NCBI GenBank assembly: GCA_029204225.1
Contig: CM055095.1
Coordinates: 33,233,732 to 33,297,731 of the forward strand
Length of the DNA: 64,000 nucleotides
Source: Diphasiastrum complanatum
Lineage: Eukaryota; Streptophyta; Lycopodiopsida; Lycopodiales; Lycopodiaceae
Direction: 5' to 3'
Positions 9,815-20,640 of this stretch are shown here, in pieces; position 1 is the stretch's first letter; each line of letters starts with the position of its first letter. The notes under the pieces are model-generated. The model made no database searches. It had not been told where the DNA came from and worked only from the letters and a program-made list of their open reading frames with translations. The position numbers were made by a program, and so were the translations under genes.

Positions 9815-12072
9815 TGTATCAATAAGATAGTCTGATAGAAAAAGTATGTTTGCTTGATTTTAAAAAAACCAGTATATAATTATGCTATTAGAATTTATTT
9901 TGTTGTTTTTGTAAATGTGAATATAATTAAGAAATAGACAATATTCTGTAATTAGCTTATTAAAAAATTAGTACAAAGTGGAAAATTATGTACGCTTTTG
10001 GGAGATTTTGAGCATACTTTTTTTGTTGACGTTCTTGATATACAAAAAGAACATATTTTTGTAGGTTTATAATTTTTCACATGTTTGTATTGTAAAAATA
10101 TAAGAAAAACATGTCATTTTTTAAGATTTGTATGCACAAAAAACATGGTTTTTGTAAAATGACCTCTTTTTTGTCAATTTTGAAAGATTTCTTAAGGAGA
10201 ACCTCACAATGTTTCTAATTCAACTCGCAATGGTGTTTTAGATGATAGTTAGCCCTTGTTTAGTTTTAATAAGTGTATTTGGGCCCTTTTTGGCCTATCA
10301 TCCTTATTTAAGTACTTTGGGGGGGGGCTAAAGAGGAAACCTCTTGTTATTAAGGCTAATAGCTCCTTTTGGGCCTACAAAGTTTACATGGATATCATAT
10401 TGCCTTGAAAAGCACTGATGTGTACTAAAAGTACACGACACAAGGAGGGTCTTAGGCTCAGTAGAAAGCAATTGAGTGGCCAAAACTAATAATCTAAGTA
10501 TAGTAAAATCATATAACCTAGAAGGATTTTTTAGCTTATTAAATTAAGGTGAAACATCATATGTCCTAATTTTAAATTGATGGACAACGGCTTTAAGAAT
10601 ACTAAGTGACATACTAACTAAAATTTGAGCTACTTTGAGGTAATAAATTAATTCCTTTAGCTTATTGGTTCAAATTTCCATTTTTTGTATGGTATGGGTT
10701 ATTTTTTCCATTTATTGTCACATTTAACAATTTGTAACCACTGGTTCTACTAGCTCAAATACACCAAGGTGTTGAGAATTGATAGTCCAATTTTTTTGTG
10801 TGAATATAAAAAGGAAGAATACCACTTTTAAATAATTGAAAACAATAATTGGTGAAAGAAATTAAACTAGTTCCTTTTTCTTAAAATATCTACACAACAT
10901 TTGCAAGTACATGCGTTTTGAGCTTTTCATTTACTAAACAATGATTTAGGTCAACATCTTTCCTTCTCCTTTCTCATATATGGCTTTGACATCTTTGATT
11001 GATAACTTTTAGCCAATACAGCATTTAAATTTATGTGCTAACTTCATTTGTTTTGTTTTCATATTCATTCATCAACATGCCATCAGGTGAAAAGAGATTG
11101 TGTGGTATCCAAGTCATTGGGATGAAAATATGTCATACCATTTACCTTCATAGCTCTTCTACCTCTCTCCTCTCTCTTTTTGGCATATGATTCATGTGCT
11201 TCGTCATTACATTTCATCATAAATTGCCACTTTCTTTTTTTTGCAAAAGTGTACGTACATAAAAAAAAAAGCTACACAAGTCGATAAGTCTTAATCCCAA
11301 AGGGATAGTACATCAACGGAAAAAGACTAAAAGGACCAAGTGCACACCACCCAATGAGGCAGTCCATCAGAGCTAAGTAGCAGCTAGAAAATAGAAAGCA
11401 TAGTAAAAACACATAATAGCTGATAACTACGTCGATTATCCGTCAAAAACATACTGGTTACGGGCCGTCCTAATCGAACGACTGAATAGGTGCAGAAACT
11501 GCGACGAGAAATCCATGCGTCAATAAAGAACCAAGTGCTCAAGGGATTCCTCCTCCAATTGAGAGACCAGGCTGAGGCGGTCATAGAGGAAAGGCCATTG
11601 AGAAAGCAGTGGCAAAGAACGGGTAAGTATAGGATAAGCCACATAGTGAAGCTTGCCAAAGAGTTTTTCCCACTTTCAAAAGGTCAACCATTGAAAATAG
11701 TTCACGTGGCAAGTATACTACAGTGAAGAATATGAGCGAAGGCCCAGTGATCTCGGGCCTTTGCACTGTCGGGCCCTTCCCGAGACCATTACACCTCCCA
11801 ATGAGGAAGGCCCAAGGCCCTCCCCGTTCTCCTAACTTTCTCCTCCTTCGTCCCTCTTTTATCCAATCTATCTCCTTTTAATTCCACATGTCTAACTATT
11901 GAAAAGGATCCACATGGAAAGACGCAGGGTGCTTTTGGCCTCTCTTTTGCCAGCTTCTCACAATCAACCACTGAAAAGATTGCACGTGGAATTATACCAC
12001 GTGGCAAAAATCCAAGGGATGAGCCCATTGACAGGCGGAAGGGCTATACTACGAGAGATCTTCGAGCCCACA
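9815..12072 (+). mobile_element. Gypsy LTR, left copy
   Basis: The LTR begins TGTATCAATAAG at 9815 and ends CGAGCCCACA at 12072, followed by one base and a tRNA-Asp-type PBS. Length is about 2.26 kb, long for an LTR. The last 400 bases carry repeated G-box-like motifs (see separate entry). No protein is encoded; the open frames inside it mirror those in the right arm and are not conserved as proteins. No 3' partner LTR on the same strand is seen in this window. Confidence 0.7.
11688..12000 (+). promoter_or_regulatory. Three copies of a G-box-containing LTR motif
   Basis: A motif CAACYAYTGAAAA, five bases, then CACRTGG occurs near 11688 (CACGTGG), 11890 (CACATGG, upstream part degenerate) and 11965 (CACGTGG), with an extra CACGTGG at about 11998. 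The same array is inverted in the right arm. CACGTG is the core bound by plant bZIP and bHLH factors, so it may act as an LTR enhancer; the role is inference. Confidence 0.5.
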
Positions 12073-12073
12073 G

Positions 12074-12090
12074 TGGCGCCGTTGACGGGA
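12074..12090 (+). promoter_or_regulatory. Gypsy primer-binding site, TGGCGCCGTT type
   Basis: Reads TGGCGCCGTTGACGGGA, one mismatch from the TGGCGCCGTTGCCGGGG site typical of Athila/Tat-like gypsy elements. It lies one base after the LTR end CA. Confidence 0.75.
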
Positions 12091-12453
12091 ATAGGTTTTC
12101 ACTAACTAGTTTAGTTGCATTTTAGCTATTTTCTTGTTTTTTTAGAGTAGTTTAGATAGATTTTTGGGAGTTTAGAGTTAGTTTTCTGTATTTTTTTGTG
12201 TTTGGACTGTTCACAACTAGCGGAGGAGGTGTGAGAGGGTATAGGAGGCCCTGAACAACCTCTAAGGGCTTGAAACCCAAACCAATCATCCAAAAAACTC
12301 AAAAAACACACCAATCTACATTTTGAAGAGCCAAAAAAACTCATCAGATTTTTATATCTCTAGAATCAGTGGGAATTAACCCTTGCATGACTGGGAGCAG
12401 CTCCAGGGTACTGTCCCAAACCTGCATAGAAGCCTGCAAGAATTAGTTCCAAG
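12091..12453 (+). other. Gypsy leader, left copy, cut at 12453
   Basis: Matches the leader of the right-arm element on the opposite strand up to CCAAG at 12453. The right copy then continues into about 700 bases of leader and gag; here the sequence switches abruptly to a copia-type coding fragment. Confidence 0.7.
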
Positions 12454-12485
12454 TAGATTGACAAAATTTAGAGGAGCTTACACAA

Positions 12486-12830
12486 GTGGAACTTTGGCAT
12501 AAGAGGTTGGGCCACCCCAACTTCAAATCAATGGAGATCCTATGCACAAAGGAGCTTGCACTCGGCCTTCCAAAAGCATTTTCAAAGTGTGGAAAGAATT
12601 GTGAGACTTGTATAATGAAATCACGAAAAAGAGCACAAATGCTTGAGCAAAGACTTAATGGAACATCATCGTCGGTGAAAAGATATATGATTCAAAATTT
12701 GTGGTCTAGATCTTGTGTAGATCCTTCTAGATTGGTGAATGTGTTCAAATCTAGTTTCTTGAGAGTCACAAATTACATTCTGAAAAGTTATATCACAAGG
12801 TTTTACTTCCTCATCATGGCATAAATAGGT
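12486..12830 (+). pseudogene. Copia GAG-pre-integrase fragment
   Basis: Reads ELWHKRLGHPNFKSM then CGKNCETCIMKSRKR, the LWHxRLGH...C..C zinc-binding segment that precedes copia integrase. After about 12640 the expected integrase core is absent and the frame loses similarity. Its 5' edge is the inverted-repeat junction at 12453. Confidence 0.75.
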
Positions 12831-14310
12831 GGCAACCTATTGGAAGCAAGTAAGGATCCTAAATGCAACCTTTGTGGCAAGAGAGATCATTTTGTCTCCA
12901 GAGCTACAAAATGAAGACCAATGGACGAGATGAAGGATGGAGCTTCAAGTTCAAAGTGCAAAGAAAAGAAGGACAAATCCAAGTAAAGGTGTTTCCTTTG
13001 TGGAAAGATGCACGAGGCTTGGAGTCTCATAAGAACTTACAAGATTTGTCTTCAAAAGTCCATCACCACACATTTCAAACCTTTAGAAGTTTTTCAGTTG
13101 AAAGTGTATTGTTTGGTTGAAGATGCAAAGATAGATGTCACTTTCATTAATGTCACTTGGATTTATTTCATGTCCTTGGAAAGCATTTTGTTTGGAACTT
13201 TGGATAAGTTCAAGTTTATTGTTATGATCCAAGAGAAACCAAACAAGATTAAGGAGGAGCAATCACAAAATGAAAATAGTTCCATTTATGCTCTCATGAC
13301 ATCTTTTGAAGAACTATTTTGCTTTCAAGAGATTTTGGTATCTCGAATGTGGATTAAGGCAATACTAGTTGAGTGTGATGCCTTAATAGATAGCAAAGCA
13401 TGTTTTCCTTGTAAACTTACATTGAGTATAAAGACAAGGAAATGGAAATGTCTTCATGATGTATATTCTTTTGGTTTCAATAAGATCATGAATGATGTGT
13501 TCATTCATAATGCTGAAAATTGTAAATTTTCAATTTTAAAGGCAAGTTGTAAACTTCTTATGAGAATAAGTGAAGCATCCAAAGTGGACACTTATATCCA
13601 TAAGCAAGTAGTTAGCCTTATTGAGATGGAAATACGTTTTGATTTCAATATTAGAAAAGTCATGCCAAGTTATGGTGATTTTTGGACTTATGTTTGTTGA
13701 TGATGATCATATGCAGTGCACATTATATGATCATGTTTGTTGTGATCATTTTGAGACATGGAGGTCTCAGATTTCCATAAAAAAGGAGCACCAAGAAGGT
13801 GATCTTGAGGAGTCATCTCGAGGTTCAAGTGTGCCAAGGATTGAGAAGGAGAGTCCTTCTCAAGTTATAAGTCCAAGAAGAATATCAAGAGACATGATTG
13901 AGCTCATATGGCTCACATTTCAAGGGAAAGAGGAGCACATTTCAAGTGGTATACATCTCATGCTTGCTTCTCTTATGTCATTTGGTGAATCCATTTGCTT
14001 TAGTGAGACTTTTGCATCTCAAAGTTGGAGTAAAGCAATACTAGTTGAGTATGGTGTCTCTCTTGAGAACATAGTTGATGTTCTTAATGATTTGAAATTG
14101 ATTTTAGATCAATTAGAAAGCAAATGGTTATTTCATCAAATGCATGCTCTTGAGTCTTGCAAGAGCAAGAGTGATTTGTCCACTCATAGTGTGAAAAATT
14201 GTCTTTTTTTCATGTATTGAGGCAAATTGTAAGCTCTTTATGAGAGTAAGTGAATCACCCTCTAAGGAAACTTATCTCCATAATGAAGTATTTAGCCTCA
14301 TGAGATCTGA
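12831..14310 (+). pseudogene. Unrecognised coding remnant with CCHC-like knuckle and tandem duplication
   Basis: Begins with knuckle-like CNLCGKRDHFVS (about 12862) and CFLCGKMHEAW (about 12990), which resemble gag zinc knuckles. Open frames then run at 13008-13700 (230 aa) and 13621-14220 (199 aa). The two share a diverged segment: TSFEELFCF...WIKAILVECD (about 13297-13380) and MSFGESICF...WSKAILVEYG (about 13975-14055), and later CKLLMRISEAS (13550) against CKLFMRVSES (14230). The spacing between copies is about 675 bases. I do not recognise the protein. It may be a gag or 3'-ORF part of a non-autonomous retroelement. Confidence 0.5.
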
Positions 14311-14416
14311 AATTAGCATGGTAACCAAGCATGAAGATATAATACAAACTCTATGTTATTATAGCATGTATAGTCTTGCCAATTTTGATAAAACACTGTC
14401 TCAATAAAACACTGTC

Positions 14417-14419
<3 letters not shown>

Positions 14420-14489
<70 letters not shown>
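14420..14489. repeat. (TA)n microsatellite
   Basis: Seventy bases of uninterrupted AT dinucleotides. Together with the following GGATCC/GGTACC block it marks the left edge of the hAT relic. Confidence 0.97.
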
Positions 14490-14491
<2 letters not shown>

Positions 14492-14509
14492 ATGTATACA
14501 TATCATAGA

Positions 14510-14600
14510 TCCAGTGGTACCAGGGTCCGTGGATCCTGGTACTGCGGATCCAGTGTGGTACCGTGGATCCATATTGATCCACAGTACCACAATATTTAAT
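14510..14600. repeat. Repeated GGATCC/GGTACC subterminal block
   Basis: Within about 90 bases the motifs GTGGATCC, GCGGATCC, GGTACCA and GGTACTG recur in both orientations and can pair with one another. Short subterminal repeats of this kind are usual just inside hAT termini. I take it as the left end of the downstream hAT element; no matching right terminus was found. Confidence 0.45.
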
Positions 14601-14784
14601 ATTTTTTAATATTTAATATTTTAATATATATATTTTTAACCTAATCCTCCCCTCGTTTCATCTCTCTCCCTGCCCATCGCGCTGTTGTCCGCACCCTCTC
14701 TGTTGTCTGCGCCCTCTGTGCTATCCGTCCATTCCTCGCCATCACACAGTCTTCGCGTTGTACTGATCACTTTCGCCCCCGCTA

Positions 14785-17530
14785 TTGCTATTTCGGCCTT
14801 TATTGTGGATTTTCCAGCTTTTCGCCACCTATTGCACTCACCATCATCTCTGCCTTTTTGCCCCAGTTCCCTCTACAAAAATAGTGCATTCCAACCTTGC
14901 CGATCTGTGGAGCGAGGTGGACATTGTTAGGCGGGTTCCCGACAAGTCCAACAAGTTTGGTGCAAAGATCGTGCACTGTCAATATTGCCTGGTTGAGTTC
15001 AGTGCCACCCTCACTCACCTTAAAGGCCACCTACTTGGCGCATTTGCCAAAAATGGTGGCACACTGAATGCTGCCCCCTGTGCCAGCATGTTCGTTCCTG
15101 TCAGGCAACAACTTCTAGACACCTACGAGCCACATCTTGTGGCAGAGGAGAACACCATTTCGGAGGGTGTTCTCCGGTTTTGCACCATGCCTTACGTGGT
15201 TGACCCCGAGTTGCTACCTGCTTGGCTGGCATGCACGAGGAGAGGGAGTGCATCCTCGTCCAGTCCCTTTGTCTCTCACCCCCCTCAAATAGTTCTGCTA
15301 GACGCATCTCCATCTACAACCATTCCGGTGGATCCCGTCCCATCTCGTCCGCCAGTTGCCACTACGGTTTCACCACCACCCACTATTGCTCACACTCCCC
15401 CAATTTATGACTTTCTCATGGACTCTCCACAGCCCGAGCAGGAGCAGGTCTAGGATGCCAGTGACAAGGCCTTCCAGAATGTTGAGGAGATTCTTTCCTT
15501 CCTCCCTTCCCATCCAAATGTCCTCCCTAGCCAGCAATTTTTGTATCCCATGCCAGATGTTCCCCCTCCACCAGTGCACCCCACTTATGTTCCTGCACCC
15601 ATTCCTGCCAGTGCATCTCACTCTCCCCATTCCACGTCTACAGCTGATGCATCTACTAGTGCCTAGCTGTCACGTCATCATCCATTTCCGTCATGTTTGG
15701 TGCACCATGCTGGAGGTCCGCTACCCGTCGCCCAACTGGGAGAGTTCTTAGGCAACAGAGCATTCGCGGCATGCATCAGCCGCACATGGACAGAGAGGCT
15801 ACACAGGTCATGGCTAGTCTGATTTATGAGTTGAACCTTCCATTTGCCATTACCGACTCTGAGCCCTTCAGAAGGGCCTTCCGCCTTGCACAGTCCGTCA
15901 GCCCTAGTTGTAGAGTTCCTAGTTCAGAGGTTGTCCGCACACACATGTTGAGGGATAGGGTCGAGTCCTTGTCTAGAGAGATGGAGCCTCTGTGTCGCCA
16001 CTGGGCCACTTACGGTTGCAGCATCATGTCCGATGTCTGGACTAATGTCAGGAGGAGGCCGATCCTCAACATATTGGTCTCCAGCTGCATGGGCACACAG
16101 TTTTTTAGGGCTGTAGATTGTAGCAGGGGGGGAGAGTCATATTTGTAGAGTTTATATTTGGTGTCATCAGCTCTTCCATCCTGTCCATAGGCGCACAACA
16201 TGTCGTCACAGTGGCGACGAATGATGCCACGAACTGCATTCAGATGGGTGTACTGCTAGAGGCCGAGTTCCCTCACATTGTTCATACCGCCTGTGCAGTG
16301 CACGACATAGACCTTCTGATGGGGGACATAGGTGCACTTCCCTGTGTTAGAGCCATTGTCTGTGAGGCCCTCTTCCTGGTGACTTTTGTCACCAGAAAGA
16401 GGAATGTTCTTGCCATGTTCTGGGTGTTCAGCCATGTGGACCTCCGTAAGCCAACCCCCACACGCTTTGCATTCAACTTGGTGGTCATCGACCGTCTGAT
16501 CAGGTGTAGGGCGCAACTTCTACATATGGTTGCCAGTGATCTTTGGCATGCCAATACGTTTCAGCACACTGAGGATGGGGAGCACTTTTCTTCCACGGTG
16601 AGGGAAGACCAGTTCTAGAGGGATGCACAAACATTGTCAGGACTGCTTCGACTACTCTACATTGTGCTATGCATGGCTGACAGCAAGGGGTCGACACTTG
16701 GACTGGTATATGAGCTCATGAACTGGATTGGATAGTTCATGCAGCTGCCCATCTTGTAGCTAGAGAGGTAAGCAGTAAGTAATGTAATTGGCCTTTATCT
16801 TTTCAGTATTTGCTAGTTTGTTTTTCTATCAGTGTTAACTTTTTTTGTAATGCCCTAAACCACATGCCTCTCAACTGCAAGATGACCGAGCTGAAGTTCA
16901 TATGGGAGACGCGGTGGAACTACTTCCACAGGAGTATCCATAGCGTTGCACACATGTTGCATCCCCTCTTCCTCTCTCCGACATAGATCGCAGACAGGGA
17001 GCTCAAGGTTAATTGGCTTCAGTACATTCATAAGGTCCACACATAGGTTTGGATCCTATTAGGCTCATGGAGGAGCTCGCTGCATTTCATTTTGGCATGG
17101 GCACGTTCGACCACCCGGCTGCGCAGGATCCAAAGAGGAGGCAGCTTCCCATTACCTAGTGGACCATGTTTGGTAGCACCTATCCATCCATACAGCGTCT
17201 TGCACTGCCCATTAGATGCTCTAAGTCTCGGGCATAAGTGGCTCCTGCCAGACTGTTGGGTCAGGGTAGTTGTCCTTTCTCAGGTATGCATTTCATTTCA
17301 TTCTCCATTGCTGTGTTTCGTTGACCTTCCACCTGTGCACATGTGCTGAAGCATTTTATTGCACATACTACAAGACTGAGCTGCCTCTGTGTGTGAGTGT
17401 AATTGGAGCACATCGGCACTCATTCACACGAGGAGAAGAAACTGGTTGTTAGTGAGTCAGTTGGAGCAATTGGTGTTCTGTAACACCATCGCACGTCTCG
17501 CAAGGAGACTTCCAACCATTACGAACGCAT
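14785..17530 (+). pseudogene. hAT-superfamily transposase, decayed
   Basis: Plus-strand pieces are in family order. A BED-type zinc finger (CQYC...THLKGHL, about 14977-15033) would bind transposon ends, followed by a Pro/Ser-rich linker to 15453. A DUF659/RNase H-like core starts near 15830 (LPFAITDSEPFRRAF, then SIMSDVWTNVRRRPILNILV at about 16018-16080) and continues at 16200-16600 (NDATNCIQMG, FPHIVHTACAVHDIDLLMGDIG, RFAFNLVVIDRLI). The C-terminal dimerisation domain reads GSTYPSIQRLALPI (near 17170) and CNWSTSALIHTRRRN (near 17398-17445). Stops (for example 15453, 16146, 16616) and frameshifts break it. Hermes/Ac-type transposases excise DNA and insert it with 8-bp duplications. Between 17283 and about 17385 the frame is lost; an intron is possible. 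Confidence 0.85.
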
Positions 17531-17637
17531 TGCAGGTGATAAGCTATTCTCCCATAGCATGTTGGTTGACTCTTGGTATGTTGGTTTCATTTCTTGATAA
17601 AGTTGTCTCTCTGACATGCAAATTTTAAACCTTGCAG

Positions 17638-19025
17638 ATGAAGATATCTGATTTGGAACGCCAGGTTGACTTGCCTACGGACAACACCCATCCCATGCTT
17701 GCAGATGACCTAGGCACACAGTTGATGGCAAAGAGAGAGAGGGAGCTTGCCGAGATGAGAGAGAGAGAGAGCTTGGGCTTGATCACAGAGAGCCTCCATT
17801 GTACGAGGCAGATGAGCTAGTGTTATAGGATGATCAGGATGAGGATGAGCCCATTCAGGTTGTGTTCGCCAGATCAAAACGAGATAAGGCATATGATACA
17901 AGTGTTGGGCACACGCCTAGAGCAGGGGTCATAGGTGCATCATGTGGTAGAGGTGGGACACATGCCACAGATTATACCGGGAGATGGGCAGGGCACACAG
18001 GGGGGCCAGTGACATACCTTCTTATGTTGATATGATGGAGGAGGCTCTTGATAGGGGGCAAAGTGATTTGGATTTACCTTTTGTAGCTGCTTGGATGCGT
18101 GCATCACAGAGCCATAGGCATTTCTATGATAGCACACCAAAGGAGTCACCAGATGACTTTGACTGTATCGATTGAGAGGCCATGTAGGGTTCACATGGTG
18201 CACAAGATGAGGCACGAGATCAGGCACAGGATGATCCAGAGGGCACATGATGAGTCCCAGAGCCCAGAGCATTTATATTCAGATGCGCAGCTGGACGACT
18301 TGATTGCATTGTTGGATTCAGAGGCCCAGTAGATGCCGAGCGTCAGGGTGCCCCCATCCTCTCTAGCCAGCATGCCCTACACAGAGTCTCAGCCAGATCA
18401 GTTACATGAGGTGCTTGCAATCCCTCCAATTCCTCAGAGGGTGTACGTGCATTGCACAACACCTCCAGTGCCACCAATGTCGTTGAGGCCAGCAGCCCCT
18501 CCATCGCCATCCACTTCTGCAACACCAAGTCTCCATGGCAAGCCACCATCTGTGCCCAAGTTTTCTCTTGCAGCGCCCAAATCCATAATGGCTCCTTCAG
18601 TGGCTCCTCCAGTGGCTCCAGTGCCCAGGTTTTCCCTTGTAGCGCCCACATCCACACTGGCTCCTCCAGTGGCAGCACCCAGTATGTACCAATATCGGCC
18701 AGCGCAACGCCCCTTTTAGTACATATTGCCTCTATACTTGCCTCTTGCAGGGACGGCCCCTCCATAGCCAGTTCCTCCACTAGCAGCAGGCCCACGGGCA
18801 CACACTCCATGGACCTATCCTCCACTATCCGCTGCACAGGGTCACCCATCTTTGGCTTCTCTATCTCAGCCGGCCTCAGCTTGGGCCCAGCCTAGCCAGC
18901 CAGGTGATCTGCATGGGGGTGATGAGGCATTGATAGCTCCCCTGATCCGCAAGAGACCAGGAAGGCCCAAGGGTGCACCGAACAAGAAAGATAGAGCACA
19001 GAAACAACCAAGGAAGAGAGGATGA
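17638..19025 (+). pseudogene. hAT C-terminal extension with Pro-rich region and AT-hook
   Basis: Continues the transposase relic. An acidic/charged segment (17640-17815) and LPFVAAWMRAS (about 18080) are followed by a block PEHLYSDAQLDDLIALLDSEAQ (18265-18329) in frame with a Pro/Ala/Ser-rich stretch to 18719 (repeats of APPVAP type). Then comes a basic tail RKRPGRPKGAPNKK...PRKRG ending at the stop near 19023. RPGRPKG is an AT-hook, a minor-groove DNA-binding motif. One stop at 18330 and frame changes interrupt it. Its assignment to the same gene as the transposase rests on strand and continuity and is inference. Confidence 0.55.
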
Positions 19026-19186
19026 CCTTGCAGGGCCCCGGGTGCAGGTAGAGGTGCAGTATCACAGCCAGCTAGAGCAGTTCTGGTCAGTTTGGCTTGC
19101 TTGGGGGCTGATGTGGAGGCAGATTGTGCTGAAATTCACACGTGTGGGATGCCCTACACATGTATTTTTGATCTCCTAAGCCCAAT

Positions 19187-19488
19187 AACACCATAAAGTT
19201 CAGACTAGCATTGGTTGTCAATATAAAGGCTGATCATACAAGCAATATTATTGTGTTACAAGCAAGATCTGTCAACAAAACATAAGACTAAGCATCATAA
19301 ATGCCTCTACTCGACTAGAGAGAGAAAATAGCAAGTACAAAACTCGTGGAGAGAGAGAGGGCACAAAGAGCTTGTCTCCAAATTTGCATTACACACAAAT
19401 TTCATCATTTTCTCAATGAGAGTACATCACATATATATAGATCCATGGAATCTTCTCCTACTTGGAGTTGAATTGGAGTTGTGAATCC
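19187..19488 (-). mobile_element. Probable copia 3' LTR
   Basis: Downstream (minus strand) of a copia RNase H remnant. A purine-rich GCTTGAGGGG precedes TGGATTCACAAC at about 19488, and a TATA-like run TATATATATG lies at about 19430-19440 (minus). The low-coordinate end meets the hAT relic near 19187. Boundaries are approximate. Confidence 0.4.
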
Positions 19489-19622
19489 ACCCCTCAAGCT
19501 ATCTAGACTTATCCAAGTCACCTCACTATGTCTAATTGTGCCACCTAGACTTTTCATTCATTAAATGTGGCATGTAAAGTACAAATGGCAATTCCTATGG
19601 TAGCTTGAGTTTCTACTTCTAC

Positions 19623-20065
19623 CTAGGTTGAGTATTTTATTCTAAGATGGGTCTTTACTAAGCCAAAAGAGCTCAATTCATCTTTGGCATTTTTAGGACC
19701 CCTACTCACAACATCAGATAGATTTTTCAATATTTTGACACTCCTCCTAAAAATGTATCTAATGTGGATCAAGCATTGATCTTGAGATAAGACCAAGATT
19801 AGACCTATGCTTTGAGAAGGCACTTTTGCAAAGTTTGTGAGAATATCAACAATACATGAAGATGTGTAGACATGTTCTAAGTTGATTTCACCTCCAATGA
19901 GCTTTTCTCTTACAAAATGGTGTGCCACTTCTATATGCTTGCTTCTTGCATGAAAAATACGATTGTTCGCAAGAGTTTGTGCCGATATGTTGTCACATTT
20001 GATCAAGGGAAGATCATCCACTTTGATTCACTTTAGCTTCATGATTAACCTCTTGATCCAAAGCA
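19623..20065 (-). pseudogene. Ty1/copia RNase H C-terminal remnant
   Basis: The minus strand reads CDNISAQTLANNRIFHARSKHIEVAHHFVREK, shown here as CDNISAQTLANN and FHARSKHIEVAHHFVREK, then VDILTNFAKVPSQ; this is the end of copia RNase H. It ends at about 20065, where the sequence changes to gypsy integrase of the same strand, so this is a junction between two elements. Confidence 0.8.
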
Positions 20066-20640
20066 CCTCTTTAGTTGTTGTAGGTAGTCTGTGGCTACGA
20101 TTATGTATCGAGCCTGGGAACTCCTTGCTGCAGGGTGAATTGGACCAATATAATCCAATCCCCATTTTTTGAATGGTGCTTGAGCTAAGACTGGGTGCAG
20201 TCGATCATAGTTCAATCTCATTGGTCTCCTTGCCCTTTGGCACACATCGCACTTTTTCAAGTATTCCTCCATGTCTTTATGAATCGTTGGCCACCAACCT
20301 CCTGATTGCAGGATCTTGTGAACTGTTATGTCAGATGCAAAATGACCTCCACCCATGCCTTCATGTGAAAGCGAAATGATCGGGGTGGTCTCATGAGGAA
20401 GAATACACCGCTGAAGAATTCTGTCTGGACCTCTTCGGTACAACTGGCCGGCAATCAGCTGATAAGGTCTAGCCTTCAAGATCAATTTTCGCTGTTCCAC
20501 CTTTGTTAGTGATTTGTCTGGTTGGCCCCGCAATAGATATTCAACAATGTCGGCAGCCCATTCTGGTACTGTATCCACATAAAATAAGACAGCATTTGCC
20601 AGCTCATCGTCAGGTTGGGTTGCAATCTCCTTTCCCTTGA
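20066..20640 (-). pseudogene. Gypsy integrase N-terminal part, truncated
   Basis: The minus strand encodes the HHCC zinc-binding domain (HEGMGGGH...CDVCQRARRP) and the start of the DDE core (KKWGLDYIGPIHPAA, first catalytic Asp). It breaks after IIVATDYL at the junction with the copia remnant near 20066. A closely related copy at 53541-54835 continues through the whole core. Integrase would insert the cDNA into chromosomes. It is the 3' end of the right-arm gypsy element. Confidence 0.85.

Larger units (their letters stand above)
9812..12453 (+). repeat. Left arm of a 2.64-kb inverted repeat
   Basis: This segment is the near-identical reverse complement of 26265-28902. Checked blocks include the ends, the region around 10560-10640 and the region 11380-12350. 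The repeat ends abruptly at both sides. It contains a whole gypsy LTR, PBS and the first about 360 bases of leader, in plus orientation. The spacer to the other arm is about 13.8 kb. Confidence 0.9.

Noticed and set aside
11384-11659. Open frames of 60-90 codons repeated in both inverted arms (e.g. 11384-11659, 27059-27334)
   Set aside because: They lie inside the LTR, are present on both strands, and their differences are not biased to third positions as far as I can see by eye; they are conserved only because the DNA is duplicated.
14520-14600. GGATCC/GGTACC palindromes as a CRISPR or attachment site
   Set aside because: No regular spacer structure, and the setting is a eukaryotic hAT end; subterminal repeats explain it better.
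14376-14609. Open frames of Tyr-Ile repeats on both strands
   Set aside because: They are translations of the (TA)n microsatellite; no coding signal.
18343-18849. 168-codon minus-strand open frame opposite the Pro-rich region
   Set aside because: It is the antisense of a Pro/Ala/Ser-rich sequence, which commonly stays open; no motif.
19430-19445. TATATATA run as a host promoter
   Set aside because: No host gene follows on either strand; it fits a copia LTR promoter or plain AT repeat.
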